Shown here: in pieces, positions 1 through 11,800 of the stretch | Layout of the letters: every line of letters begins with the position of its first letter | Numbering within the stretch: position 1 is the stretch's first letter | Source of the DNA: Branchiostoma floridae | Lineage: Eukaryota > Chordata > Leptocardii > Amphioxiformes > Branchiostomatidae | DNA: 36,544 nucleotides | Assembly (NCBI RefSeq): GCF_000003815.2 | Contig: NC_049979.1 | Location: forward strand, 252,253 to 288,796 | Reading direction: 5' to 3' | Translations under genes and position numbers: made by a program | Notes under the pieces: generated by a model | Told to the model about the DNA's origin: nothing | Seen by the model: only the letters and a program-made list of their open reading frames with translations | Database searches by the model: none

Positions 1-384
1 GGATTATTTTTGGTACAGTCAAGTACATTAGATTATCATCCATTTTTTAAAATAAAATATTTATAATATGGAGATATTGACCCTGTGTCAGTGCAAAATG
101 ATAGTTAAATCTTGGTTTCAAAACTTCCAAAAAGTGCTGCTGCTCTTCCCTACAGAATGTGTGGGAAGTGTTTGTATGTTGCAGATTGTGTTCTTATTTT
201 GCAGATTGTGTTCTTATGTTGCAGATTGTATATGACTTCCAGCATGCCCAACCCTTATGTTATGTTGCAGATTGTATATGACTACCAGCATGCCCAACCC
301 TTATGTTATGTTGCAGATTGTACATGACTACCAGCATATCCAACACTTATGTTGCAGATTGTATATGACTACTTTATGTTGCAG
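1..384 (+). other. Intron end upstream of the first visible dynein exon
   Basis: AT-rich intronic sequence. From about 176 it turns into imperfect copies of the downstream acceptor and exon start (described separately). I see no other gene or regulatory element. Confidence 0.6.
176..384 (+). repeat. Acceptor-side repeats in front of dynein exon 1
   Basis: Successive copies of a segment of up to 46 bp that contains the 3' splice site (TATGTTGCAG) and the first ~25 bases of the exon (ATTGTATATGACTACC). At least five AG acceptors followed by ATTGT are visible, at about 181, 202, 223, 269 and 315, before the last one used at 384. Only the final copy leads into the full reading frame [14 protein letters not shown]. 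Confidence 0.75.
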
Positions 385-514
385 ATTGTACATGACTACC
401 AGCATGCCCAACCCTCACTTCCTGCCAGCAGTCTGCATCAAGGTCAACATCATCAACTTCACAGTGACGTTTGAGGGGCTTCAGGAGCAGCTGCTGTCTA
501 CTGTCGTCCAGCAG
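385..514 (+). CDS. Dynein heavy chain exon 1 (AAA5 end)
   Basis: Acceptor TTGCAG at 379-384, donor GTCAGC from 515. It enters with one base completing a split codon and leaves in phase 0. It encodes [17 protein letters not shown] and [15 protein letters not shown], the conserved AAA5 segment following the stalk. The ATG at 392 is internal, not a start. Confidence 0.9.
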
Positions 515-3500
515 GTCAGCAAGCATTAAACACACACATGTCAGCAAGCATCACCAACACATGTCACTATGGCATCACGAGCATCATCCACACATCTGTC
601 ACTATGGCATCAGCAAGCATCACCAACACACATGTCCACTATGGCATCAGCAAGCATTAAACACACACATGGCCACTATGGCATCAGCAAGCATTAAACA
701 CACACATGGCCACTATGGCATCAGCAAGCATTAAACACACACATGGCCACTATGGCATCAGCTAGCATTAAACACACACATGGCCACTATGGCATCAGCA
801 AGCATTAAACACACACATGGCCACTATGGCATCAGCTAGCATTAAACACACACATGGCCACTATGGCATCAGCAAGCATTAAACACACACATAGCCACTA
901 TGGCATCAGCAAGCATTAAACACACACATGGCCACTATGGCATCAGCAAGCATTAAACACACACATGGCCACTATGGCATCAGCTAGCATTAAACACACA
1001 CATGGCCACTATGGCATCAGCAAGCATCAAACACACATGGCCACTATGGCATCAGCAAGCATCACCCACACACATGGCCACTATGGCATCAGCAAGCATT
1101 AAACACACACATGGCCACTATGGCATGATAAGGACACAACACATTTATTTGTTGCTTCTTGGGTTTAATCTTTTCAGAAAATAAAAAGAAATCTTTTCAA
1201 AAGGTCTAAACATTATCATCATACATGGCCTGTGTTAGTCAATATTGACCAAGAGAAACCCCTAATTCACATCAGGCCTTCAGCATCAGCTATCTCAGAT
1301 AGACAATGTCTGCCACGTAGGTCACATCTGTAAGCTGACTCAGCTCAATCGCAAAGTTCTTTCCTGCACATCCACTTCTCTTCTGCATTACGCATCAGTC
1401 TGGTTTCCCTTGATTTAACCTGCTGGAACAGTTACCTTCTTGCAAACTTTGTGATATTTTGTTTCCATAGGAACGACCTGACCTTGATATTTTGTTTCCA
1501 TAGGAACGACCTGACCTTGATATTTTGTTTCCATAGGAACGACCTGACCTTGATATTTTGTTTCCATAGGAACGACCTGACCTTGAGCAGCAGCATGCAC
1601 AGCTGTTGGAGAGTATTGCAGCTGATCTGCAGCTGCTGAGAGACCTGGAGGACAAGTCGCTCAGTCTGCTGCAGAAATCAGAGGGTAAGTCACTCAGTCT
1701 GCTGCAGAAATCAGAGGGTAAGTCACTCAGTCTGCTGCAGAAATCAGAGGGTAAGTCTGCTGCAGAAATCAGAGGGTAAGTCACATGTCTGCTGCAGAAA
1801 TCAGAGGGTAAGTCACATGTCTGCTGCAGAAATCAGAGGGTAAGTCAGTCTGCTGCAGAAATCAGAGGGTAAGTCACTCGTCTGCTGCAGAAATCAGAGG
1901 GTAAATCAGTCTGCTGCAGAAATCAGAGGGTAAGTCACTCAGTCTGCTGCAGAAATCAGAGGGTAAGTCGCTCAGTCTGCTGCAGAAATCAGAGGGTAAG
2001 TCACTCGTCTGCTGCAGAAATCAGAGGGTAAGTCGCTCAGTCTGCTGCAGAAATCAGAGGACAAGTCGCTCAGTCTGCTGCAGAAATCAGAGGGTAAGTC
2101 ACTCGTCTGCTGCAGAAATCAGAGGGTAAGTCGCTCAGTCTGCTGCAGAAATCAGAGGGTACGTCACTCAGTCTGCTGCAGAAATCAGAGGGTAAGTGTC
2201 TCGGTCTGCTGCAGAAATCAGAGGGTAAGTCGCTCAGTCTGCTGCAGAAATCAGAGGGTAAGTCGCTCAGTCTGCTGCAGAACTCAGAGGGTAAGTGTCT
2301 CGGTCTGCTGCAGAAATCAGAGGGTAAGTGTCTCGGACTGCTGCAGAAATCAGAGGGTANNNNNNNNNNNNNNNNNNNNNNNNNNNNNNNNNNNNNNNNN
2401 NNNNNNNNNNNNNNNNNNNNNNNNNNNNNNNNNNNNNNNNNNNNNNNNNNNNNNNNNNNNNNNNNNNNNNNNNNNNNNNNNNNNNNNNNNNNNNNNNNNN
2501 NNNNNNNNNNNNNNNNNNNNNNNNNNNNNNNNNNNNNNNNNNNNNNNNNNNNNNNNNNNNNNNNNNNNNNNNNNNNNNNNNNNNNNNNNNNNNNNNNNNN
2601 NNNNNNNNNNNNNNNNNNNNNNNNNNNNNNNNNNNNNNNNNNNNNNNNNNNNNNNNNNNNNNNNNNNNNNNNNNNNNNNNNNNNNNNNNNNNNNNNNNNN
2701 NNNNNNNNNNNNNNNNNNNNNNNNNNNTGCAGAAATCAGAGGGTAAGTCACTCAGTCGGCTCCAGGGATCAGAGGGTAAGTCTGCTGCAGAAATCAGAGG
2801 TTAAGTCGCTCGTCTGCTGCAGAAATCAGAGGGTAAGTCACTCAGTCTGCTGCAGAAATCAGAGGGTAAGTCACTCAGTCTGCTGCAGAAATCAGAGGGT
2901 AAATCGCTCGTCTGCTGCAGAAATCAGAGGGTAAGTCAGTCAGTCTGCTGCAGAAATCAGAGGGTAAGTCTGCTGCAGAAATCAGAGGGTAAGTCGCTCA
3001 GTCTGCTGCAGAAATCAGAGGGTAAGTCGCTCAGTCTGCTGCAGAAATCAGGGGGTAAGTCACTCAGTCTGCTGCAGAAATCAGAGGGTAAGTCACTTAG
3101 TCTTCTGCGGAAATCAGAAGGTACACAAACAGTGTACTATACAGGCTTTTCATTTGATGTCATCTATGCCATGTTGTCTCTGTTTTTGCCAGCAGGGCTA
3201 GCCCTTTGTAATAGCAGCAGGCTACAGTTTTTGTAGTTGGGCAGCCCTGGCTGTGCATGCTGAACAGCCAAACCAATAAGTTAAAAAATGAATAGAAAAT
3301 AGATTAAAAACTGTTGTGTGTCTTTCATCTTCAGGCCACATCCTGGATGACCAGGACCTGATTGAGACCCTGCAGAGAAGTAAGCAGATGTCTGCTGAGA
3401 TCACCCAGAGGGTCGGGGAGTCGGAGGAGACGGAGAAGAACATCAACCAGGCCAGGCAGAAGTACCTGCCGGTGAGTGGGGATGAAACTGGGGTTTCAGG

Positions 3501-6500
3501 AATGTCTGTCATATTACATTGTCATGTTATATTAACTTAGCACCCATCCTTCAGTCCTTTGACAGAATTTTGCAGCTTGGGGCGGAAAAAAAATTTGCAT
3601 ATTCTGTCCTCTGTGACAGACAAAAATTGATTATGTAAAGATGTAATAAAACTTTCGCCCTTGTGTCATTCACCAAAACAGATGTCGTTGAAGAGCTGTC
3701 TACCAGCAAAATTTACTCCTCAAAATGCAGGAAATAGCGTTTCAGAGGGTCTAGATTTCAGAATTTTCCGGGGAACATGCCCCCGGATCCGCCTATAGGA
3801 ATGTTGCACCCTAGGTGCTCGATAGGATTCAAAATCGAGGGGTCCCTAGACTCACCATGTCACCGATCTTGTGCCCTCGGGAAAGGCACTTTACACAACT
3901 TTCCTCATTTCACTCAGGTAAAAAATGAGTACCTAGCTTTGGCTAGGGTCGTCCCTTGCATAGGACGTTAAATGGAGGTCCCGTGTTTGGGAAGAGCCAC
4001 ACCTCAAGTATGTTAAAGAACCCACAGCACTTATCAAAAAGAGTAGGGGTCCTTCCCAGTGTGAGTGGATCAAACCTTACAATCTGGTCTCCTGGTTAAC
4101 GTCTTGCAGAGGCTATAGTCACCTGTTATGTCAATCCTCCCACATATGTGGTAAGACTGAATAAATGAATGTTCCGCAGGTTGCCACGCGAGGCGCGGTG
4201 CTGTACTTTGTGCTGGCTGACCTGGCCATGGTGGACGTCATGTACCAGTTCTCCCTGCCCTGGTTCCAGCGCATGTTCCGACAGTGCGTCGACTACCTCA
4301 ACATTAAGCAGTCCCTCGCCCCGGGCACCCCCGCGCGACCCCTGAGTGGTACGCTCCGTCCGCAGAGCGCACGCAGCAGTCCGGACATCTCCCACCCGGC
4401 ACCTGCCACTGTGAAAAAGAAGCCAGATCTCGTTGGACAAGACTTAACAGGTATTCAGATCTAGTTGGACAAGACTTAAAGGTGCTCAAGTAGAATGTTT
4501 TCATGAAGAATAGCAATGGTAGAAATGTCTCGTATTACGCAGTGCCTCGAAGAATGCCGCTCCAGCACTTTTTTTAGTGTCAGGCTGGGTCGTCACCTTT
4601 TTCTCGCCAGGTTGCAAGAGGAGGAACCCTTAAGGCTCCAATGGTTACAAGATATTTTCGTTTTTTGCAAAATCTTGAGAAAATTTTGTTTTTTTAAAGA
4701 CATCCATGCACCAGAAGGTAGAAAGCAAATGCTTAACAATGTATGTATCAAAGTGAAGCAAAACAGTATCAGGAAAAAGACTGTGACTTTTTCCTCCCTG
4801 CAGCCCACCTGATGAAGATGATTGACACCTTGACGGAGTCTGTGTACAAGGTCGTGTCTCAGGCGCTGTTCGCTCATCACCAGCTCATGTTCTCCTTCCT
4901 GCTCTGCACCAGCATCATGAGGTAGGTACAAAAACTGTTGTGCTGTCTTTTTGTAGCATTAACAGGGTTGGAAAAGTTCACTAGTCCGTTTGTCCAGGGC
5001 AAGTATAAGAGGATAAGATGAAGGCCTGGGTCGAACACTACAACAGGCTCTTGAACGTGGAGTTTGACTGGCCAATGGATGAGCTTCCAGAGGCTGCTCC
5101 AGTTGTAGGACCTGCTCCACCAGTCACTACTGAGATGATCAGCAAGGCACTGAGTAAGATGAGGTTTGGAAAAGCTGTGGGCCCTTCTGGCATCAACGCT
5201 GAGATGCTAAAGGCAGCTGGCGAGGAGGGCATCGAGTTGACTAGACAACTGACTGAAGCGGTCTTCAGGAACGGAACTGTGCCGGTTGAGTGGGAGAAGA
5301 GCATCATTCTCAGTCTCTACAAGGGGAAAGGTGAGGCTCTGGACCGAGGCAACTACAGAGGCCTCAAGCTCACCGACCATGTCATGAAGTTACTGGAGCG
5401 TGTGCTGGACTCAGCTATTCGTAAGATGGTCAACATCGACGACCTTCAGTTTGCCTTTGTGCCTGGCAGAGGCACCACCGATGCCATCTTCATTGTGCGC
5501 CAGCTGCAAGAGAAGTTCATAGCCGCAAACAAACCTCTGTACTTCGCCTTTGTCGATCTGGAGAAGGCCTTCGATCGAGTTCCCAGAAGGGTGCTGTGGT
5601 GGGCACTGAGAAGTCTTGGTGTTGAGGAGTGGGCCGTGAGGGTGATCCAGGCCATGTACGCAAATGCCAGGAGCCGTGTGCGAGTGAACGGACAGTACAG
5701 CGAGGAGTTCGGCGTTGGTGTTGGCGTTCACCAGGGATCTGTCCTCAGTCCCCTGCTGTTCATCCTCGTTTTGGAAGCTCTGTCTCGTGAATTCCGCACT
5801 GGAGTCCCCTGGGAGCTCCTGTACGCAGACGACCTGGTGATCATCGCTGACACCCTGGAAGAATGCATCGCTAGACTGAAGGCATGGAAGTCGGGCATGG
5901 AACGCAAAGGCCTGCGGGTTAACATGGGGAAGACAAAGTTCATGATTTCTGGTCAAGGACTGAACAAACTGAAGGAAACTGGATCTTTCCCGTGTGCTGT
6001 ATGCCGTTCCGGGGTGGGTGCTAACTCCATCCAGTGTACAGTTTGTAACTTCTGGGTCCACAAGAGATGCTGTGGCATAAGAGGGAGTCTGCTAGCTGTG
6101 CAGAACTACACATGTCCGCGGTGTCGAGGGGAAGCTAGGCCACTGGATGGCCGCCCTACAACACAAGTCACAGTGGATGAAGTGGTCCTGGACGTGGAAG
6201 CCAGCTTCTGTTACCTTGGGGACATGCTCTGTGCTGGTGGCGGGTGTGAGCTTGCAGTCACCACCAGATCCTGCATTGCCTGGGGTAAATTCAAGAAGCT
6301 CCTGCCCATCCTTACTTCCAGGCACCTACCCTTCAAAACCCGTGGCAAGGTGTTTGACTGCTGTGTACGTGCGGCCATGCTTCATGGGAGTGAAACCTGG
6401 GCACCTACCACCTCGGATCTACAGCGGTTGCGCCGCAATGACCGTGCCATGATCAGATGGATTTGTGGCGTCAAACCCCGGGATGAGACCCCTTCATCTA

Positions 6501-8841
6501 GCTTACTTGATAAACTTGGTATTCTGGACATCATCTCAGTGCTGCAGTCCCGCCGTCTTAGATGGTTTGGGCACGTTGAAAGATCTAGTGACTGCATCAA
6601 TAAGATCACCAAACTGAAAGTATCTGGCAACAGAGGTCGTGGTAGACCTAGGAAAACCTGGAGGGACTGTGTCAGCAGGGACTTGAAGGAGTGCGGTCTG
6701 ACAGGGGTCGACCCACTGGACAGAGCCAAATGGAAGCGGAGTGTGAAGACTGGCCGACTGCTGCCTACCCCTGCGTCAGGGAACCCAGCAGCAGTATAAT
6801 CTAACCATGGATAGTGAGTGAGTGAAGTGAAAGTGCCAATTGGACATGCATGTCCAACCCCACTTGCCCGATTTTTTGGTGTCAAAACGAAAGTTGAGTT
6901 GTTGTTTTTTGTACAATCCAGGAATAACGCTGTGCAGAGCACGTTGTCTGAGGTGCTGAACAGCCTGGGGGGTCTGGTGGAGAAGCAGTGGCTCATCTTC
7001 CTCCACACGCCCATCTTCGCCAACATGATGGACGCAGAGACGGAGCAGCAAACCGACGGTCAGTACACAAACTTCAGATTCAAACCACCTGATTCATTAG
7101 GAAAGTGAGGTCATGTTGGTTTGATGGTCAGTACGAGGCGTTGAAACCGGACCGGAAAAAAAACGGATGTTGGACCTATTTGAAAATTAACAGATTGTAT
7201 GATCAGACATTCACACGTTTTGGGGCTTACTGGTCTAAGAAAATACCAAGAGCAAAGAAGAGTATAGTTTATAGTCATTCTACTTAAGTTTTACAGTCAA
7301 TCTAACAGAGGCAGTTAGCCTTGTATGATTTAAAACGTAGTGGGAGTCAAATATTCTACCTAAGATATTTCTTTGTAGTGAAATGGACCATTGTTTTGAG
7401 TGTGGCTGCATTTGCAAGTGCGCAAGTGGGTATTTCGAGCACCGCATACATCGTTTTGTGACGTATGTGTGTTGCTTGCAGGCCTAACCCCCATGCAGAG
7501 GCTGGAGATGCAGGCAGGGATCGGGAGCGACCCGTCCAGCCCCAACCTCACCCCGAGTAGCAGCAGGCGCAGCAGTGTCAGCGGCACCACTCCCTTCATA
7601 GGTACATATCTTCTCAGACTTACTCACTTCTCAGGTACCTTAGCTTCTCACACTTTCACATGCTTCAGCAGTGTCAGCGGCACCACTCCCTTCATAGGTA
7701 ACTTAATATCAGACTTTCACACTTCATAGGTACCGCATCTTCTTCTCAGACTTTCACACGCTTCAGCAGGGGAATAGCTGTTTTGTATCAAAACAACATG
7801 GGCTATCTGTCACCAAAGCAATGTACTCTTGAATGTTCTCTATAAAAAACACATAATTGAAATATCATATCTATGAGCCACATAGAAACTGTTGTCACTG
7901 TAGGATCAGGATTTTGTCATGAAAATTGTTATGTCATCACATCTGCGGGTTGAAGTTAAGAATGTTCATCTGCAATTTTTCAGACATAGCTTGTTCTTTT
8001 AGAAGATGGTTTAGCATAGCGAGCATGTATCCAGTGTGCTGACTGCAAAGCTGGTGTGTTACGCCGAAGGGCGGTTTTACCGGCTATACAGATACAGAAG
8101 CTGGTGTGTTACGCCGAAGGGCAGTTATACCGGCTATATAGATACAGATACAGAAGCTGGTGTGTTACGCCGAAGGGCAGTTATACCGGCTATATAGATA
8201 CAGATACAGAAGCTGGTGTGTTACGCCGAAGGGCGGTTGTACTGGCTACATAGATACAGATACAGACTGCCATGCCCTTGTGCAGGTAAGTAGCATAGCT
8301 TACATGTATCCAGTGCTGACTGTCATGACCTTGCTGCAGGTAAGAGCACGATGCCGAAGTGGCTGACGGCTGAGAAGTGGCGCCAGTGCCAGTACGTCTG
8401 CTCCACCATGGAGGAGTTCAGCCAGCTGTGCCACAGCCTGGTGTCCAGCCCAGAGCAGTGGCAGCTGCTGCTGCGCATGGACGACCCCTTCCACGCCATG
8501 GCCACGCGCTACGTTCCTCTGGAGGAGATTAAAGGTGAGGACCTGCATATTCTCTCATGACCCAAGATGTGCTGCAAAAGGAGGAAACTTATGGGTTAGG
8601 GTTACCGGGGTATTGTCAGTGTATTGTATCATATGGAATGTTGTATTTGACATCATATATCACACATTATACTTTAGAAAAGGTGGGATCCTTTGTCTTC
8701 CACCGTCTCCATCAAGGAAGTCGAACCAAAAAAGTTACAGTTTAGAGATCGTAGACTAGAGACATTTTATACTGTTCTACACTGCTTGCTTGTCTCCTTT
8801 CATGTTACCTGCAATTAGCCCTCGGGCATGAATTTGCAATA

Positions 8842-8884
<43 letters not shown>

Positions 8885-11800
8885 TTTGTTTAATATGACA
8901 AGCCAAAAAGTCTCTCACTACACAAGTGTTGTTCCCACTCTCAGGGCTCGGTTCCAGACCAGGTTCTGGCAGGTCTGTCAGCTCCAGGCCAGGTTCAGGC
9001 ACACAGGAGAGAAGCACACACAAGACTTCCGCTAAGAAGGTCCTCTTCAAGTGGGAGGAGCTGACTGCCTTCCAGAGGCTCCTTCTGATCAAGATCCTGC
9101 AGCCCGAGATGCTGAAGGCCTCCATCCGATCCTTTGTGGAGGAGAAGATGGGGGTCAAGTTTCTGTCTACGGGAGACTTCGATCTGAAGGAGGTGTTCGA
9201 GGAGTCAGACGCCAAAACTCCTCTCATCTTCATCCTGTCACACGGTGAGTACTGGCGTCCTCTCATCTTCATTCTGTCTCATGGTGAGTACTGGCGTCCT
9301 CTCATCTTCATTCTGTCTCACGGTGAGTACTGGCATCCTCTCATCTTCATCCTGTCACATGGTGAGTACTGGCATCCTCTCATCTTCATCCTGTCTCACG
9401 GTGAGTACTGGCATCCTCTCATCTTCATCCTGTCACACGGTGAGTACTGGCGTCCTCTCATCTTCATTCTGTCTCATGGTGAGTACTGGCGTCCTCTCAT
9501 CTTCATTCTGTCTCACGGTGAGTACTGGCATCCTCTCATCTTCATCCTGTCACATGGTGAGTACTGGCATCCTCTCATCTTCATCCTGTCACATGGTGAG
9601 TACTGGCGTCCTCTCATCTTCATTCTGTCTCATGGTGAGTACTGGCGTCCTCTCATCTTCATTCTGTCTCACGGTGAGTACTGGCATCCTCTCATCTTCA
9701 TCCTGTCTCATGGTGAGTACTGGCATCCTCTCATCTTCATCCTGTCTCACGGTGAGTACTGGCATCCTCTCATCTTCATCCTGTCACATGGTGAGTACTG
9801 GCATCCTCTCATCTTCATCCTGTCTCATGGTGAGTACTGGCATCCTCTCATCTTCATCCTGTCTCACGGTGAGTACTGGCATCCTCTCATCTTCATCCTG
9901 TCTCATGGTGAGTACTGGCATCCTCTCATCTTCATCCTGTCACATGGTGAGTACTGGCATCCTCTCATCTTCATCCTGTCTCATGGTGAGTACTGGCATC
10001 CTCTCATCTTCATCCTGTCTCACGGTGAGTACTGGCNNNNNNNNNNNNNNNNNNNNNNNNNNNNNNNNNNNNNNNNNNNNNNNNNNNNNNNNNNNNNNNN
10101 NNNNNNNNNNNNNNNNNNNNNNNNNNNNNNNNNNNNTCTCTCTTCTCCTGTCTCATGGTGAGTACTGGCATCCTCTCATCTTCATCCTGTCACATGGTGA
10201 GTACTGGCATCCTCTCATCTTCATCCTGTCTCATGGTGAGTACTGGCATCCTCTCATCTTCATCCTGTCTCATGGTGAGTACTGGCATCCTCTCATCTTC
10301 ATCCTGTCACATGGTGAGTACTGGCATCCTCTCATCTTCATCCTGTCTCACGGTGAGTACTGGCATCCTCTCATCTTCATCCTGTCTCATGGTGAGTACT
10401 GGCATCCTCTCATCTTCATCCTGTCTCATGGTGAGTACTGGCATCCTCTCATCTTCATCCTGTCACATGGTGAGTACTGGCATCCTCTCATCTTCATCCT
10501 GTCTCATGGTGAGTACTGGCATCCTCCCATCTTCATCCTGTCTCACGGTGAGTACTGGCATCCTCTCATCTTCATCCTGTCTCATGGTGAGTACTGGCAT
10601 CCTCTCATCTTCATCCTGTCACATGGTGAGTACTGGCATCCTCTCATCTTCATCCTGTCACATGGTGAGTACTGGCATCCTCTCATCTTCATCCTGTCTC
10701 ATGGTGAGTACTGGCATCCTCTCATCTTCATCCTGTCTCATGGTGAGTACTGGCATCCTCTCATCTTCATCCTGTCACATGGTGAGTACTGGCATCCTCT
10801 CATCTTCATCCTGTCTCACGGTGAGTGGTGAGGAAGGAAGGCTTGGTCTCCTGGATCATGGACAGTCTTGTGTAGCATTGTTTTAGTGCAATTTTACCAA
10901 CACACACACGTATTTAACATACACACACATATATATAACATACACACACATATATAACATACACACACATATACAACATACACACACATATATAAAATTT
11001 TATACAGTCTTCACATCATTGTCGGTCCCAATAACATGTTATACAATACAGAACACAACATGTGTATTCCGTGTGCAGAGTACGTTCAAATTATTTGATG
11101 GAAGCCTGTGTAACAAAACTTCGAAGCCTGTGTGATACGGCTTTTTATAACCCGGTCCGGAACACCTGTATCGAACATTATCGCGGCCAAGGTATGACAC
11201 AAATCGCAGTATGCTAAGAACAATCCCTTCCCCTCCCCCAGGTTCTGACCCTGCCGCGCAGCTGATGCGGTTTGCTAAGGAGGTTCGCGGCAGCACCCTG
11301 CACATCGACATGATCTCCCTGGGGCGGGGCCAGGGCCCGAAGGCAGAGGAGCTCATCCAGAAGGCTCACATCCTGAAGGGGCGCTGGGTCTTCCTGCAGA
11401 ACTGCCACCTGGCGGCCTCCTTCATGCCCAGGCTCCAGGCCATTGTGGACAGGTGGGCCAATCAAATAAACAAACAAACAAACAAACAAATCACCTGGGC
11501 ACTGCCACCTGGCTGCCTCCTTCATGCCCAGGCTGCAGGCCATTGTGGACAGGTGGGATAGTCATCTGCCCGGTCATTGTGAAACTTGCCTTACTTTTAT
11601 TTTCAACCTTAAGCTTTAGGCCATACCAGTTTTATTTGTTGCTTCTTGGATTGTCCTGTCCATGTTTTTTTAATTTAAAAAAACATTTAGTCCCTAGAAA
11701 AGTAATACAGATTTTACAAACCTGTAAATATTACCATTCAAAAAAATTTGAAAAAATTTATTTTTATTTTTTCCGACCTTTCGGTCCAATTTTTTTCTGA

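Noticed and set aside
533-1130. Regular direct repeats that might suggest a CRISPR array
   Set aside because: Repeats are contiguous with no unique spacers, in a eukaryotic intron; this is a minisatellite.
5018-5020. ATG at 5018 as the start of a complete retroelement protein
   Set aside because: The RT begins almost at once and the endonuclease is missing, so the ATG is probably internal to a truncated ORF.
8926-8944. Start of exon 9 upstream of 8945
   Set aside because: The reading frame is open to the left, but the CTCTCAG acceptor and phase 1 from exon 8 fix the boundary at 8945.
9245-10886. Very long ORFs reading [13 protein letters not shown] repeats
   Set aside because: They are frame-shifted readings of the 39-bp junction array; any 39-bp unit without stops gives such ORFs. 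The authentic frame is the one continuing exon 9.
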